Shown in pieces: positions 26,201 through 35,725 of a stretch of 64,000 nt of DNA. The position numbers and the translations under genes are program-made. This DNA is from Cristatella mucedo. Taxonomy: Eukaryota > Bryozoa > Phylactolaemata > Cristatellidae. The stretch spans positions 7,417,001-7,481,000 of the forward strand of contig WPIO01000009.1 in assembly GCA_009760855.2 (NCBI GenBank). The letters are read 5' to 3'. Position 1 is the first letter of the stretch, and each line of letters opens with the position of its first letter. The notes beneath the pieces were generated by a model. The model saw only the letters and a program-made list of their open reading frames with translations, did no database searches and was not told where the DNA came from.

Positions 26201-28126
26201 CTGCATGCTGAGACTAACCACATTTGCATGTCGCCCAGTGTATGTACGTCTAACCATGTTATCCTTGTTGACATTGTGATGCTATCGCTAACACTACGAG
26301 CATGCTTCTTCTACAGGATGAGTAAAGTGCCCAGAAAGATAGAGTTCTCTGACGGCACTATACAAATGTATTATTATTATTATCATTATCCGTTGACATT
26401 TTTCATCTGTAAGGATTAGCCCTGGGTAGCTAAGAGACTGTAAATAATGAAGAATCATAAGAGCCTGGAGACGATGTAAGGACTGCTGCATAAAGCAGAC
26501 AGGCACATCCCATTATTCAGTAGTCTTTAACCTCTGGTGTCGGAGATGTGAGTTCATTAGCTTACTAGTTTCAATTGACTTTTTCGCTTAAGAAACCTAC
26601 CATAAAAATAAATAATTGTTTATGTCTCTTCACAAAAGAAATCTAGCATTAGTAAGTAACGTCCACTATATTGCAGTCAACTATGTATGGGCTGACGTCT
26701 TACACAGTTCAATGATTGCAAGTATAGATGGGCAACATACATTCATACTCCATGCAATGCAGTCAGACACAGCTGATCGGATGAAAGAGAAACAAGTGCT
26801 ACTTACAGCATTACTCGGGTCTCCTGAGTATATCCGAAGCTCAGGACCTTCAAGATATTGCTCGCATTCGCAACACTTATTCGGTTGTGCTGACTGTATG
26901 GCTTCATCCTGAGCCGGTAGTGTGATTCTAGGCATCATAGGGCATTGCACACAGCAAGGGTATCGACAACATCAACCTAAGCTTATTTGGCACAAATCGA
27001 ACAAAAAAAAATCAGACAGCTGTTATGCAGATTTCGATAGTTGGGGCACCGGGGCATTACAGCTGCAATTGCTATTGTAATAGCTTAAGGCCCAGGTGGC
27101 AGTTTTGGCCAAATCATCTTGGTCATGAATATTACTTTTCAGGCTTAATAAAAAACGAAAAGCAGGTAAAAATCACGTTTTTAAAAAAAGTTAAAGATAA
27201 CTACAAAAAATAAGAAAAGTAAATAGGTGATTGGCCAATAGAAATTAGCTGGAACGAACAAAGTTCTTTTTTAAATATAAACAAACACCTTACGTACTTC
27301 AAGCCCCAAATCCTAATATTAAGTTAACAAAGCTATATCATGTCTTCTAAATAACATTTTTTTTTTACTTTGATGAGCTGCAGGACGGGCAGCCTCGTAA
27401 AGGCTAGCAATAATCATAATCAATTAAGCGTAATCTAGCACTCGCTATTGCAAACTTGACTAAGCCTAGAGAAGGAACAAACCACGAAATCTCCCAGGAG
27501 TCTCTCATAAAGCTTGTAATAATAAATTATCTAATTAAACAGACTCATTTGCATAAACAATGATTTAACAGCCTCTTTTTGCATGGCGACAGGAGAGCCT
27601 TGAAGGCCATCACCAGCGATTGCAGCTGCAATTAAGGATCGCCCACCGCAGGATTCGAACCCACGACCTCTCGACCACGTGGTGGTCGAGAAGAGCAACC
27701 ACCTTACCTAGTGGGCAATCACGCCTAAAAGCCGTAACGGCTTTCACCAACACCTGCAGTTGGCAATAAAGGACCGCCCACTAAAGGATTCGAATACACG
27801 GCTTGGGTCGTTTGGAGCCAGCACCTGACCTAGGTCACCATAGCCGCTTAGCAAACATTACAGAGCATGCTCGCTACATACCTTTCTACGGCACCAGCAT
27901 CAAGCTTTGCTGCCTTACAAGGCAGAGGCGATTTACTTTCTTTGGCTGCTCGCTTCCTAGTGAAACCTGTGGCAGGACCAGGAGACGGCAGCACATGCTT
28001 CTCCCCCTCGGCAGCAGCTGCTGCTTTACATGCTCTGGCCCGAGATTCACGAAGTGGCGGTGCAGCAGGGCCGTCAACATCCGACGTCACGATGCACTCC
28101 ATAAGCTGCTTGTTATCTTTTGGCAT
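12977..28126 (-). CDS. DNMT1: DNA (cytosine-5)-methyltransferase 1, 27 coding exons
   Basis: Maintenance methyltransferase: it acts at replication forks and transfers methyl from S-adenosylmethionine to cytosine in hemimethylated CpG. Exons read by eye give 4,011 coding bases (1,336 residues) with every junction in phase, which strongly supports the model. Domain order is RFTS, CXXC zinc finger, BAH1, BAH2, catalytic domain; exon coordinates are in the domain entries. Vertebrate DNMT1 is about 1,600 residues. The deficit is mainly N-terminal: the model starts at ATG 28,126, with no DMAP1-binding domain or clear PCNA box, and the Gly-Lys repeat before the catalytic domain is absent. The ATG may be preceded by a 5' untranslated exon, since a possible acceptor lies at 28,131. 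Introns contain LINE-B and SINE-A copies but no coding exon is interrupted. The gene looks intact and functional. Confidence 0.96.
15225..15301. repeat. (GA)n microsatellite
   Basis: An almost pure GA run of about 77 bases lies in the 3.3-kb DNMT1 intron between exons 23 and 24. Long Arg-Glu or Ser-Leu open frames here are artefacts of the repeat. Confidence 0.97.
16388..16562 (-). mobile_element. LINE-B 3' end inside a DNMT1 intron
   Basis: Reverse orientation: a (TAA)n tail, ctctttctaggcgctttaca and catggttaggggtgacatgc. It is the left arm of an inverted pair with the plus-strand copy that follows. Confidence 0.8.
16563..17112 (+). mobile_element. LINE-B 3' end with reverse transcriptase tail
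   Basis: The plus strand encodes the C-terminal tail of the LINE-B protein at 16,635-16,886 ([50 protein letters not shown]) up to its natural stop. The 3' UTR and an (ATT)n tail follow. It is the best-preserved LINE-B C-terminus in the window. It lies antisense to DNMT1 within the exon 23-24 intron. Confidence 0.85.
17178..17219. repeat. (GA)n microsatellite
   Basis: About 40 bases of pure GA lie just downstream of DNMT1 exon 23 within the intron. Confidence 0.95.
20096..23064 (-). other. DNMT1: DNMT1 BAH1 and BAH2 domains, exons 10-16
   Basis: Exons 22,924-23,064, 22,669-22,784, 22,425-22,530, 22,117-22,323, 20,684-20,872, 20,393-20,568 and 20,096-20,291. BAH1 shows [27 protein letters not shown] and [12 protein letters not shown]. 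The inter-BAH linker carries DHARFEDVP and the CPSCHCKE segment. BAH2 shows [48 protein letters not shown] and GGNDLFYF. Exon 10 uses the donor gtcagt, which is weaker than the others. The 1.24-kb intron between exons 13 and 14 holds a perfect 46-bp tandem duplication. Confidence 0.93.
21473..21564. repeat. perfect 46-bp tandem duplication
   Basis: Two adjacent 46-base units (21,473-21,518 and 21,519-21,564), each starting taacactaggcc and ending ggcctggtc, are identical. They lie in the DNMT1 intron between exons 13 and 14. Identity implies a recent duplication or gene conversion. Confidence 0.97.
23323..23928 (-). other. DNMT1: DNMT1 CXXC zinc finger, exons 7-9
   Basis: Exons 23,723-23,928, 23,520-23,617 and 23,323-23,398. 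The eight zinc-binding cysteines are supplied by CKKPCGKC on exon 7, [12 protein letters not shown] on exon 8 and the closing C-IQRR-C pair. The KSGGVGKSK loop that contacts unmethylated CpG is conserved. Exon 9 adds the acidic linker ([14 protein letters not shown]), which in vertebrates helps exclude unmethylated DNA. The LVRQIFD linker helix precedes the finger. Confidence 0.93.
24105..25089 (-). other. DNMT1: DNMT1 RFTS domain, exons 3-6
   Basis: Exons 24,980-25,089, 24,664-24,872, 24,379-24,530 and 24,105-24,264 encode the replication-foci targeting sequence. This domain binds ubiquitinated histone H3 and occludes the catalytic pocket in vertebrate DNMT1. Diagnostic segments are [54 protein letters not shown] and [17 protein letters not shown]. 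Junction phases are 0, 2, 1, 0 and 1, and each rejoins a conserved codon. Confidence 0.93.
25860..26400 (+). mobile_element. LINE-B 3' half, degenerate
   Basis: In the DNMT1 intron between exons 2 and 3. The plus strand retains decayed LINE-B C-terminal coding sequence (words equivalent to [15 protein letters not shown]) with stops and frameshifts, then the 3' UTR and an (ATT)n tail near 26,370-26,388. Confidence 0.8.
27563..27727 (-). mobile_element. SINE-A copy (tRNA-derived)
   Basis: Reverse orientation. The tail (gatttaacagcctc) is followed by the body, a box-B-like ggattcgaacccacgacctc and the box-A side (accaccttacctagtgggca). It lies in the first DNMT1 intron. Confidence 0.8.
27728..27840 (-). 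mobile_element. second, partial SINE-A copy
   Basis: This copy is directly adjacent to the previous one and in the same orientation. It preserves aaagccgtaacggctttcac, caataaaggaccgccca and ggattcgaatacacggc. Two head-to-tail copies suggest insertion of one into the end of the other. Confidence 0.65.
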
Positions 28127-28382
28127 CAGACCTGGATGCGATGAGCAAACTACAGTTACGGCTAACCTACATGATTACCTGCAAACTTCAAATAACAAAG
28201 ACCTCGATAAGAAAGCAACACCCGTGACATGGCAGATGTCGGAAAATGCAGCGCCTACATAAACAGCTAACCTGCTTAAAGAACCAGCTGACGTTGTCAC
28301 AACTGACTGCATTGACATGGAACGTTTATGGCAATAGAGCAAGCCAAATACGAGCCACGGCTTTCCAAAACCAGCTGCAACC

Positions 28383-30754
28383 TTAAGTAACAACTGCAAC
28401 TATCGTCCTGGCCACAGGCCAGGCCGAGAACAAAAAGCTTCCTTCTTTCGTGGCAAACATATATTTGCTGTAACCAAGCTGCCAAGGGGCTAGGCACAGC
28501 TGCAATAAGCAACAAGAGAAGGATTGCAGAATGCTGGGAAAATACTGTCAGAGGACACCTACATGTGCCTCCTACAACAAGACTTCACAATATGCAGACG
28601 CCTGTGCCATTTATCATAATTTAGTAAAATATGGAAATTTCCGATGAAAAACATGGACATGCCAAAATTGTGTCGATTTATCAACACATATACTCTAAGT
28701 GGTAAGACAATATGAACTGCTATTAATGGTTTAGCTCACTTGCTCTTGGAAAACTGAGACTGTGATGTAACAGCCTGGCACAGCATACGACAAAAATGTT
28801 GTGAGGTGTAATAAACTCGGGCAAGCAAAAAGCATAAGGGAAAGTAGAAATTCATTTAGAAGCGATATGAGGTCACCAGTCGGGGTAACACATTTCAGCT
28901 TGGTTAGTATACGTGGAAAATGCACAGGAACCCTACTAGGATGGTTTGATGCAGTTTCCTTGCCACAGATAGTGCTACTAAGCTTGTAACATTTTGTTGT
29001 ACATCCAAAAGCATAAAAAGGCCACTGATTGTCTTCGGGGTACATTGTAAAAGCATGATTAGACATGTCATCAATAAACGCCTGAAGAGATTGTAAGGCA
29101 TTAAAAATACCTGAAAATTTCTTATTTGGAGATCCCACACCATCTGGCCTCCTCGTCGAGTCACTAGATGAGAGTACGTGAATCTTGTTCTCTTTACAGC
29201 CTCCTGATTGTGCACTAAAGCTTCTTAAAAGCCCATCCATCAAATCAAAGTATTCCCTCTAAAAAGTGCAACCACAAGAAAAAGCTGCAGCATCTTCACA
29301 GGGGCCAATTCATAACAAACAACATGCTTCATCGGTCAACAATACGCTGATAGGAGTCTAAATGAGTAGTCGACAAGAGAAAAAGAGCAACTCGGCAGCA
29401 TCAGTGAAACCAAGTATTGCCAAGAGTTGTGAGCCCTATGCTACAAGATTAGTGTACACAAAGCACGACTACAGCTTATCAGTCACAAGCATTATTTATG
29501 GCAGTTTCGACGGCTTTCTTTGTCGAAGTGTGCCGTAATGACTCACTAGGTATGGCGGTTGCTTTTCACGACCTCGGCCACGAGGTCGTGGGTTCGAATC
29601 CTGTGGTGGGCGATCCTTTATCGCCACTGCAAGCAGTGGTGATAGCCGTAAAGGCTCTTCTGTCGCTATACAATAAGAGGCTGTTAAATCAGCTAGCATT
29701 TTTTTGGATCACAAGTATTTTAATTTAGTGCAAGGAACGGCAAACGACAGCCGAGGAGCGAGTGGTGAAGAGGAGCATGCAGAGAGCAACAAGAGGGCTC
29801 CTGAAATTAATTAATCAATTAATGAATTGAAAATAATTAGCTGCTAGATAGGGAGCCAGTGAAGCTCAGAGAGAAGTGGCACGACACGGCAGCCATGTCG
29901 TTGACGATAGACTAGACAAGGTGATGAGGATTTTCACTGGTTCCAGATGGTTACGGCCAATTGCCAGGATTCCCAAATTAAGAAAACTGCAGAATAGTCG
30001 ATGCTCATCGTAGCACAAGATGATGAAGAGGCCAGCTGTTGGATCAGAAGTCTAGCTACAACTACCAAGGTGCTCAATCAATACTCCAGCTAAAGGGCAA
30101 GTCGTTGTTCAAGGTTTGATGGCACCAGTCTTCAATTGAGACAAATGTCAGCCTTGCAAATGGTCACATACAGCAATCATGAAGTAAAAGAAAAAAATTC
30201 TACACCGTGAAGCTGGCACGATAGCGACGGGAGAAGCCAATGGCCCCCACAAAAGATCCTAGAAGTAATGAACAAGGGTTTTATATAGCATGGCAGATGC
30301 CGTGAGGTTATCTAGGTGCCAAATAGCATTAAGCGAAATTCAAGTGTAATGCTTCAATGATAGATAGGGTATCATTTCAGCCTCCCCCTAACGATGGCAG
30401 TTTGGCCGGTAAACTGTGAAGAAACAGATCACACCCACCCAACAGCGATGCAGGGCATTACGCTACCTCGGTGATCCGGCTGTCGGCAAAATCTTCATCT
30501 ACAGCACACAACTGTTTGCCAACGTCAACAGTGACGACGTCCGTGAGCAACGTGCGTTTGTTCTTCCAAAAGCTCTGCAAATGAAGTGAACTGGGGCGGT
30601 CAGACAACCAAGTGCCCTATCGCTGATTGAAACCTGCGAAGGGCTCAGCCGGTATGGAAGTACATTTGCACAAATACCAAACTGCTGAAGCACGAGCTCT
30701 AATACCTTTTCTGTAAGTTTCCCTTCCTTGAACTCTGCTTCTAGCTCCAGAAGT
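28383..30754 (-). CDS. unrecognised protein-coding gene upstream of DNMT1
   Basis: I do not recognise this protein. Four exons on minus fit together in phase: 30,634-30,754 (after tttgcag, ends CAG|gtttca), 30,467-30,574 (exactly 36 codons, ends GAG|gtagcg), 28,740-29,258 (exactly 173 codons, after tttttag, ends CAA|gtgagc) and 28,383-28,499 (38 codons then TAA). The first starts LLELEAEFKEGKLTEK, which superficially recalls a DMAP1-binding motif, and continues LQQFGICANVLPYRL. The third contains EYFDLMDGLLRSF, YPEDNQWPFYAFG and HPSRVPVHFP; the last ends near PVARTIVAVVT. The start codon was not found: the first exon begins one base into a codon, so a further 5' exon must exist. Hydrophobic frames at 30,755-31,465 might supply a membrane anchor, but none joins in phase. 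The stop lies about 260 bp from the DNMT1 ATG on the same strand. An alternative is that some exons belong to DNMT1 itself. Confidence 0.55.
29543..29697 (+). mobile_element. SINE-A copy, near full length
   Basis: Forward orientation within an intron of the unrecognised gene (antisense to it). Box-A side ctaggtatggcggttgc, box B gggttcgaatcctg, body ccactgcaagcagtggtgat and tail gaggctgttaaatcagctag. This is one of the cleanest SINE-A copies. Confidence 0.85.
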
Positions 30755-32334
30755 CTGCAAACAGTCGTAGTCGCTTTTGCAAGAATGCACGAGTGGTCTT
30801 AGCGTATCGGGAAGCGTGCACGTAACAAGCACGACTATCAGAACGACCATAACGCAGCAGCATAATTCTCGCACAAAAAGCTTGAATGCCATGGATCGAC
30901 TCTCTCCTCCTTCTCTCACTGTGAGCTGGCACGGTGTGGAGAATTGGGAAACGGATTAACACCAAAACAGCTGCTGCCCAAACAAAAACGCCTGTAAAAC
31001 CGACGACCACAGCAACCGTGGTGGTACAGTAAAACATGTCGGATTCAAGGAATGGCCTTCGGCAGATGGTAGCAAGAAGCAGGCTTGCTAGAGTACCACC
31101 AATCTGTACAAAGAGAAATCTACAGGGAGCAGGAATGTCGAAATGGCCGGCGAGTTAGAAGGAGCTTGACTTAGGACGTGAGGAGTCGGGCTCTCAAAGC
31201 ATTCCGTCGGCCGAAAAGCTTCATAGGCGCCCTGACGGCAAGTCGGATTATAAGAAACTGTGCTCGCTTTTTTTTTTACGCTGAGCAGCGTCCTTGGCGA
31301 ATCCCTAAAGCGAGCGCTAAACTTCGAGTAGTCGGCGATCACACGTGAGACAGTCATGGCGGCCCACATAAAGAACAATGTGGCAAGCAGCCAGGCCGGA
31401 TTACCTGCGCTGAACCTCTTCGCTAACACCGGAAAAGTGCACGGAGCTAGCAGACATGTTCTCATAAAGAGATGGCATTAACGACCCAACTACGACTTCA
31501 ATGCCTAACTGCTTGTGCCGACACAGCCGCAGGTACCGTTACATCGCTCGAGCGGCCACTGCACAAAGGAAGAGGCTAGGCCGAATTTCCTGCCACCCAG
31601 CGGTGGAATATGGTGATTAAAGGCAAAACTATACAATGTTATGTTGATAAAGCATGAAATATTTTTATAAAATATCCTTACCATTCGCATAGCATTGTAG
31701 CTCTACACTTTAAAGTGATGTTGGGGGTTGGCAGCAGCTTTACCGAGGCACATGACCTTGAAGGGGGAAGACCAAGGCCAGCAGCGTTGCCGGAGACGCT
31801 ACCGCAGCTTGGCTGCAACAGGCTGGACTCCTCCAGACGTTACGTGCTGCCCTCGCGGTGGTCCCGTGAGGCCGAAATATCGATCTGCCGATATGCACTC
31901 ACCCCCACGAACGAAACCTCCCAGGAAGGTGCAATCATGGGGGTCGGTCACCCACAGCCAGTCGCCTGTTCCGTAAGGAGTTCCGTCTAGTAGGCAGGCA
32001 GGCTGCTGCTGTAGGCTGAAGTCATTTAAATCTAGCAGTCAGCAATATTGTACGACGCTGTCGGGCCTGGTGCTTGGCCAACCTAATAGCTGAACGCAAT
32101 CTAATTATCAGGGGGCCCCTTCCCCCATAAGTCCCCATCTTTCCCTAGAAGTCAATCCACACGTAGGTGTGGACCACCACTAAAGCTGGTGCAGCTGCAG
32201 GGTATTTCCAATTTCCTAAAGGTTTCCATTTTGGCAAGGGCCGGGGAATGTTCAAAAAACGGGTAAACATTTCGAAGTTTCTGGAAGTTTGCCTAAATAA
32301 TGACCAAGGGGTTATAAATGCAATTCCAAGTTTT
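30755..32334. other. region holding the unresolved 5' end of the minus-strand gene
   Basis: Minus-strand frames start near 31,465 (with LLATLFFMWAAM, a possible membrane segment) and near 31,037 (with VAVVVGFTGVFVWAAAVLVL, a strong hydrophobic stretch). Either could be a first exon of the gene at 28,383-30,754, but neither has a donor in the needed phase. Nothing else was recognised from 31,500 to 32,330. Confidence 0.4.
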
Positions 32335-33258
32335 AGTTATTACCAGATGACTTAAAACTAAACAATAAAACTGAACTGCTGCTCCTAGGACACCTTAAGC
32401 ATGTTGCTGGATTAGAAGGCTTTGCCCTTCTAATAGGTGATGCAGTTGTGCGACCACCACGTACTCGAAATTTAGGTGTCCTTTTTTTACAACTGCCTAA
32501 ATTTGTTAAAGCTCCATTCAGAAGACTGCTCCTACAGCTTACCACCACGTCTGATCCCTCTCGAAGATTAGGAGCTGTCTTCCAGTGGCTTGCAAAAAAT
32601 TTAACTAGCCTTTTTCTCGGCTTAATTATTATAATTCCCTTTTGGCTAGGCTACCGAGAAAAAGCAACTAGGACACTGCAGATGGCTATGAATATGGCTG
32701 CAAAGCTAGTTTGCAAATCCTAGAGGTTTGACCACGTGTCTCCTTTGCTAAAAGAGCTTGAATGGCAGGCGGTTATCAAATAAACACAGCAAAGTTCTTA
32801 TGCTGACCCACTAGGCCAGCCACAGCTTGGCTCCTCCCTATCTAGCTGAACTGCTGCCCCAGTCTCAGCCTCCTCGTGCCCTCGGGTCCGGTATGGACAA
32901 TAAATTAGCTGTTCTATTCCTCTACTCAAAGATCGTTGGCGACAGAAGCCTTAGCTCTGTATGCCCTAGACCTTGGAATTCGCTTCCATGATTCTTATGC
33001 AACGTCAGCTATTTTCCTGCTGCCGACTATGGCATATCCTTTCATGCGGTCTTGAGCTACTATTTCACTACCTCAACTGCTCTGCTTACTCTGCTATGCT
33101 TCCCACCTTCTCTTTATTGCGTGACATGAAGTCTTGGCTACTGAATGCCTACCGAAAGCCGCTTAGGCTGTGAGTGCACTATACAAAACTCTCCTTCGTA
33201 GCATCGACATAGTCTTTGTGGCTCTGTGGAGTTGCAGACGGAGATACATTAAATGACT
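32335..33258 (+). mobile_element. LINE-A 3' half, degenerate
   Basis: The plus strand retains a decayed LINE-A region from the end of the reverse transcriptase domain onward (words equivalent to VAGLEGFALLIGDA, RNLGVLF, WLGYR, SYLAELL). The family 3' UTR follows and ends gagatacatta. Several frameshifts and stops are present. Confidence 0.85.
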
Positions 33259-33399
33259 GGAACATGGTAAATAAAATTCATCTGTAGGATATATTTACAC
33301 CGGATAGGGGGATTTGGCCGAGGGGGTGGGGAGTTATGCTGGGGTATGGACATTACCCCTCCCTGGACGTCCCCCCCCCCGACATTCCCCTCTCGGTAT

Positions 33400-33462
33400 A
33401 TGGTTTAGGGTTTAGTTTTTTTAGGGTTTAGAATTTGGGGTTTCGAGTTTAGTGTTTAGGGC
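33400..33462. repeat. degenerate TTTAGGG-type repeat
   Basis: The stretch contains ggtttagggtttag, ttagggtttagaattt and gtttagggcggg. It is a short degenerate array of a telomere-like heptamer in the interior of a C/G-run-rich segment. Confidence 0.7.
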
Positions 33463-33818
33463 GGGCTGCGCCTCCGCCGCCTAAATCCACCCTTGCTCAT
33501 ATTCAGGGCTTTAGCTTTAATTAGTGCGTATTAGGGCATAAGTAGATCTCTTGAGGTCGAGTTATACTGAGTAGACCTCTGAGGCTTAGCGCACAGCTCA
33601 TTTGCAGGAACGTGCGGCTTTGCGCTTTGACGGGCACAAACACGTGCCTGGCGGCATCGAGCGGGACCGACCATACGCGGGACCAAACTGTACAGCTCGC
33701 AGCCGCCGAACGCCAGCCGCTGCCGAAACCGCAGCCCACTCCATTGCAAACCATCCTTCCAATCCATCCATTCCTCTAATTATACTTAGTTGATTTTATT
33801 TTAATAGAGCACGAACTT

Positions 33819-33922
33819 CCCCCAGGACATTCGCCCCCTATGTTGATGAATGTATAACTAAGAATACAATGATATATTCTTAGTTATACATTCATCAACA
33901 TAGGGGGCGAATGTCCTGGGGG
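33819..33922. repeat. perfect palindrome with 48-bp arms and 8-nt loop
   Basis: Bases 33,819-33,866 are exactly the reverse complement of 33,875-33,922; the loop is caatgata. The arms start cccccaggacattcgccccc. In single-stranded form this would fold into a very stable hairpin. Similar words (ggacattcccc, gggaatgtcc) recur just outside, near 33,380 and 33,940, so it may be the core of a foldback or miniature DNA transposon. Confidence 0.95.
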
Positions 33923-34078
33923 GGACACGTCCATGGGAATGTCCTACAACCAGTTATTTCCCTCTATGGGATTTATCCCCATCACAGCACAATTATTGAT
34001 ATTTTTCACAAACCAGTGGAACGATCGGCATGTAAATTGGCACAAACAAGGGTAACATAAGCTATAATGCACACCAAT

Positions 34079-34084
<6 letters not shown>

Positions 34085-34117
<33 letters not shown>
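34085..34117. repeat. (AT)n microsatellite
   Basis: About 33 bases of alternating AT. Confidence 0.95.
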
Positions 34118-34120
<3 letters not shown>

Positions 34121-34476
34121 ATACACACTAAAAATTAGCACCGAAAATTAGCTGGAAGCACATTGTTCTAAAAAGAGAAGACTTAAGTATTTGGCAGATG
34201 AATGAGCACTTGGGTAAAAGGTCAGCCGACATTTTCTAGCAAACATCGCAAATTGCACTCATTTTGCATGCAGTGCACACTATTTCAACTTATGTGGACT
34301 AACGTTTGCATAATATGCATCGAATTTAGTGGCGTTAAAGAAAGCAGCTAAAAAATAAGAATCATTATGGCCATTACTCAAACTTGAGAATACATTTACA
34401 TTTAGTCTACCTGGTGACATGGCGATGGATGCACTGCGGGATCGCCTTCAAGCTACATGCCCCCTCCAGTTTGTAA

Positions 34477-34830
34477 TAACATTAATAACAATACATTTGT
34501 ATAGCACCCTCAGGTAACCGAATCTCTTCACATTAGTTACACTGTATAGGAAGTGTGCTAACGTGGTTAGTTATAACATGCAGTGTCAGCACATATAAGC
34601 ACACCAAAAAAATTCACTACGACCCAGTGAATGCCTAAAAGAACGGGTGCTATATCATATTAGCTTTTTCCAGTCAGACGAGTGGCTGCTACGATATCTA
34701 ACTTGATAGGGAAGGAGTTCTGAGAGCTAGGCAGGAGCAAGAGAATGAATGAACCTAGAAGTGAGTGACAAAACCTCGAAGTCGGTGCACTGCTTGATTA
34801 GGAGCTAGTGCAGGTTGGTGAAGAGAAGTG
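34477..34830 (-). mobile_element. LINE-B-related 3' end
   Basis: Reverse orientation. A (TAA)-like tail, tcttcacattagttac and the reverse complement of the coding end are visible but diverged, with internal deletions. Flanking words resemble the copy at 6,050. Confidence 0.6.
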
Positions 34831-34927
34831 TAAGATAATGGGGTAACTTGACTCTCACGACAGACAAGGCTGGTTGCAGTAGTTTATACCAAATGTAGGT
34901 GCCCGATTGCATAGGCCGGAAGACGTG

Positions 34928-35086
34928 ATGGCAAACTAGGTAAGGCAGCTGCTTTTCAGGACCTCCATCCCGAGGTTGTGAGTTCGAATCCTGCGGTAGA
35001 TGATTCTGTATCGCCACTGCAAGCAGTGGTGATAGCCGTAAAGGTTTTTCTGTCGCTATACAAAAGAGGCTGTTAAATCAGCTAGT
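34928..35086 (+). mobile_element. SINE-A copy, near full length
   Basis: Box-A side actaggtaaggcagctgc, box B gagttcgaatcctgc, body ccactgcaagcagtggtgat and tail gaggctgttaaatcagctag. Confidence 0.85.
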
Positions 35087-35219
35087 ATATAACCGAGTCA
35101 CAAAAGTTGGCACTTCGGAGCAAGCTGCAAAAAAATCCAGAGTAGTCTTATCGCGAGCCAATGTGAAACTGCCGAGAACCCCTAATCGGACTGCTGGGGT
35201 GGCAAGAGGAGCCCGGATA

Positions 35220-35400
35220 GATAATAATAATAATAATAATGTACTTGATAAAGCGCCCCCAGAGAACTCAATCTCTTTCTAGGCGCTTTACATTTGCTGC
35301 AAAGGGAAATGCAATTAAATGGTAAGTAAAATCATGCTTGAAAAACAAAAAAGATGAATAACATGGTTTGGGGTGACATGCACAGGGTCAGCATGCCCGT
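35220..35400 (-). mobile_element. LINE-B 3' end, young-looking
   Basis: Reverse orientation. The (TAA)n tail and 3' UTR match the 16,388 copy with few differences over about 170 bp, then truncate at gacatgcacagggtcagcat. Confidence 0.8.
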
Positions 35401-35545
35401 TTCACGCTTTTAGCCTCTCGGGTATTACCGGTCTTCCATAAACGCCAGCTTTCACACACAAACACACACCTGAGCCAAGCCAGAGTGTTTACACGGCCGA
35501 TGAGCCAATGAAGCATCAGTTTTAGCGAATCTACCAAGTGTGCAC

Positions 35546-35725
35546 ATCTGCCAGGTAAGATCCCAGACCCAGGATGCTCGCGACTTGTTCAGTCGAGAGA
35601 ATGCTACGCTGAAGAATACACGATTGATAGCAGGAATCTGCCGGATACGATCACAGACCCAGGATGCTCGCGACTTGTCCTGTCAAGAAAATGCTACGCT
35701 GAAGAATACACGGGATGATAGCATC
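35546..35725. repeat. 90-bp tandem duplication
   Basis: Two 90-bp units, each starting atctgcc, share agacccaggatgctcgcgac and atgctacgctgaagaataca with scattered differences. On plus the two units translate to related peptides containing RSQTQDARDL, but no start, domain or splice context supports a gene. Confidence 0.85.

Larger units (their letters stand above)
26807..28126 (-). other. DNMT1: DNMT1 N-terminal exons 1-2
   Basis: Exon 1 (27,882-28,126) encodes a low-complexity, basic, Ala/Pro/Lys-rich leader of about 80 residues with a possible nuclear-localisation stretch ([11 protein letters not shown]). It ends AG|gtatgt. Exon 2 (26,807-26,927) starts after tgcctag; the split codon makes Arg. 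It opens the RFTS region with a [13 protein letters not shown] segment that matches the Cys-containing motif at the start of RFTS in DNMT1, and ends GCT|gtaagt. The 880-bp intron between them holds one full and one partial SINE-A. Exon 2 is firm; the start codon is the least certain point of the gene. Confidence 0.8.

Noticed and set aside
28175-28515. Other minus frames between the unrecognised gene and DNMT1 as extra DNMT1 exons
   Set aside because: No donor in the phase required by exon 27,882-28,131 has an acceptable consensus.
29553-29610. Possible tRNA gene (ggttcgaatcc with a box-A-like segment)
   Set aside because: The same sequence recurs at ten or more places with a common non-tRNA body and tail, so it is the head of a SINE; no cloverleaf acceptor pairing is seen.
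30634-30754. DMAP1-binding domain of DNMT1 at LLELEAEFKEGKLTEK
   Set aside because: The match is short, the frame continues into sequence unlike that domain, and the following exons lead to a separate stop codon, so I assign it to the neighbouring gene with reservation.
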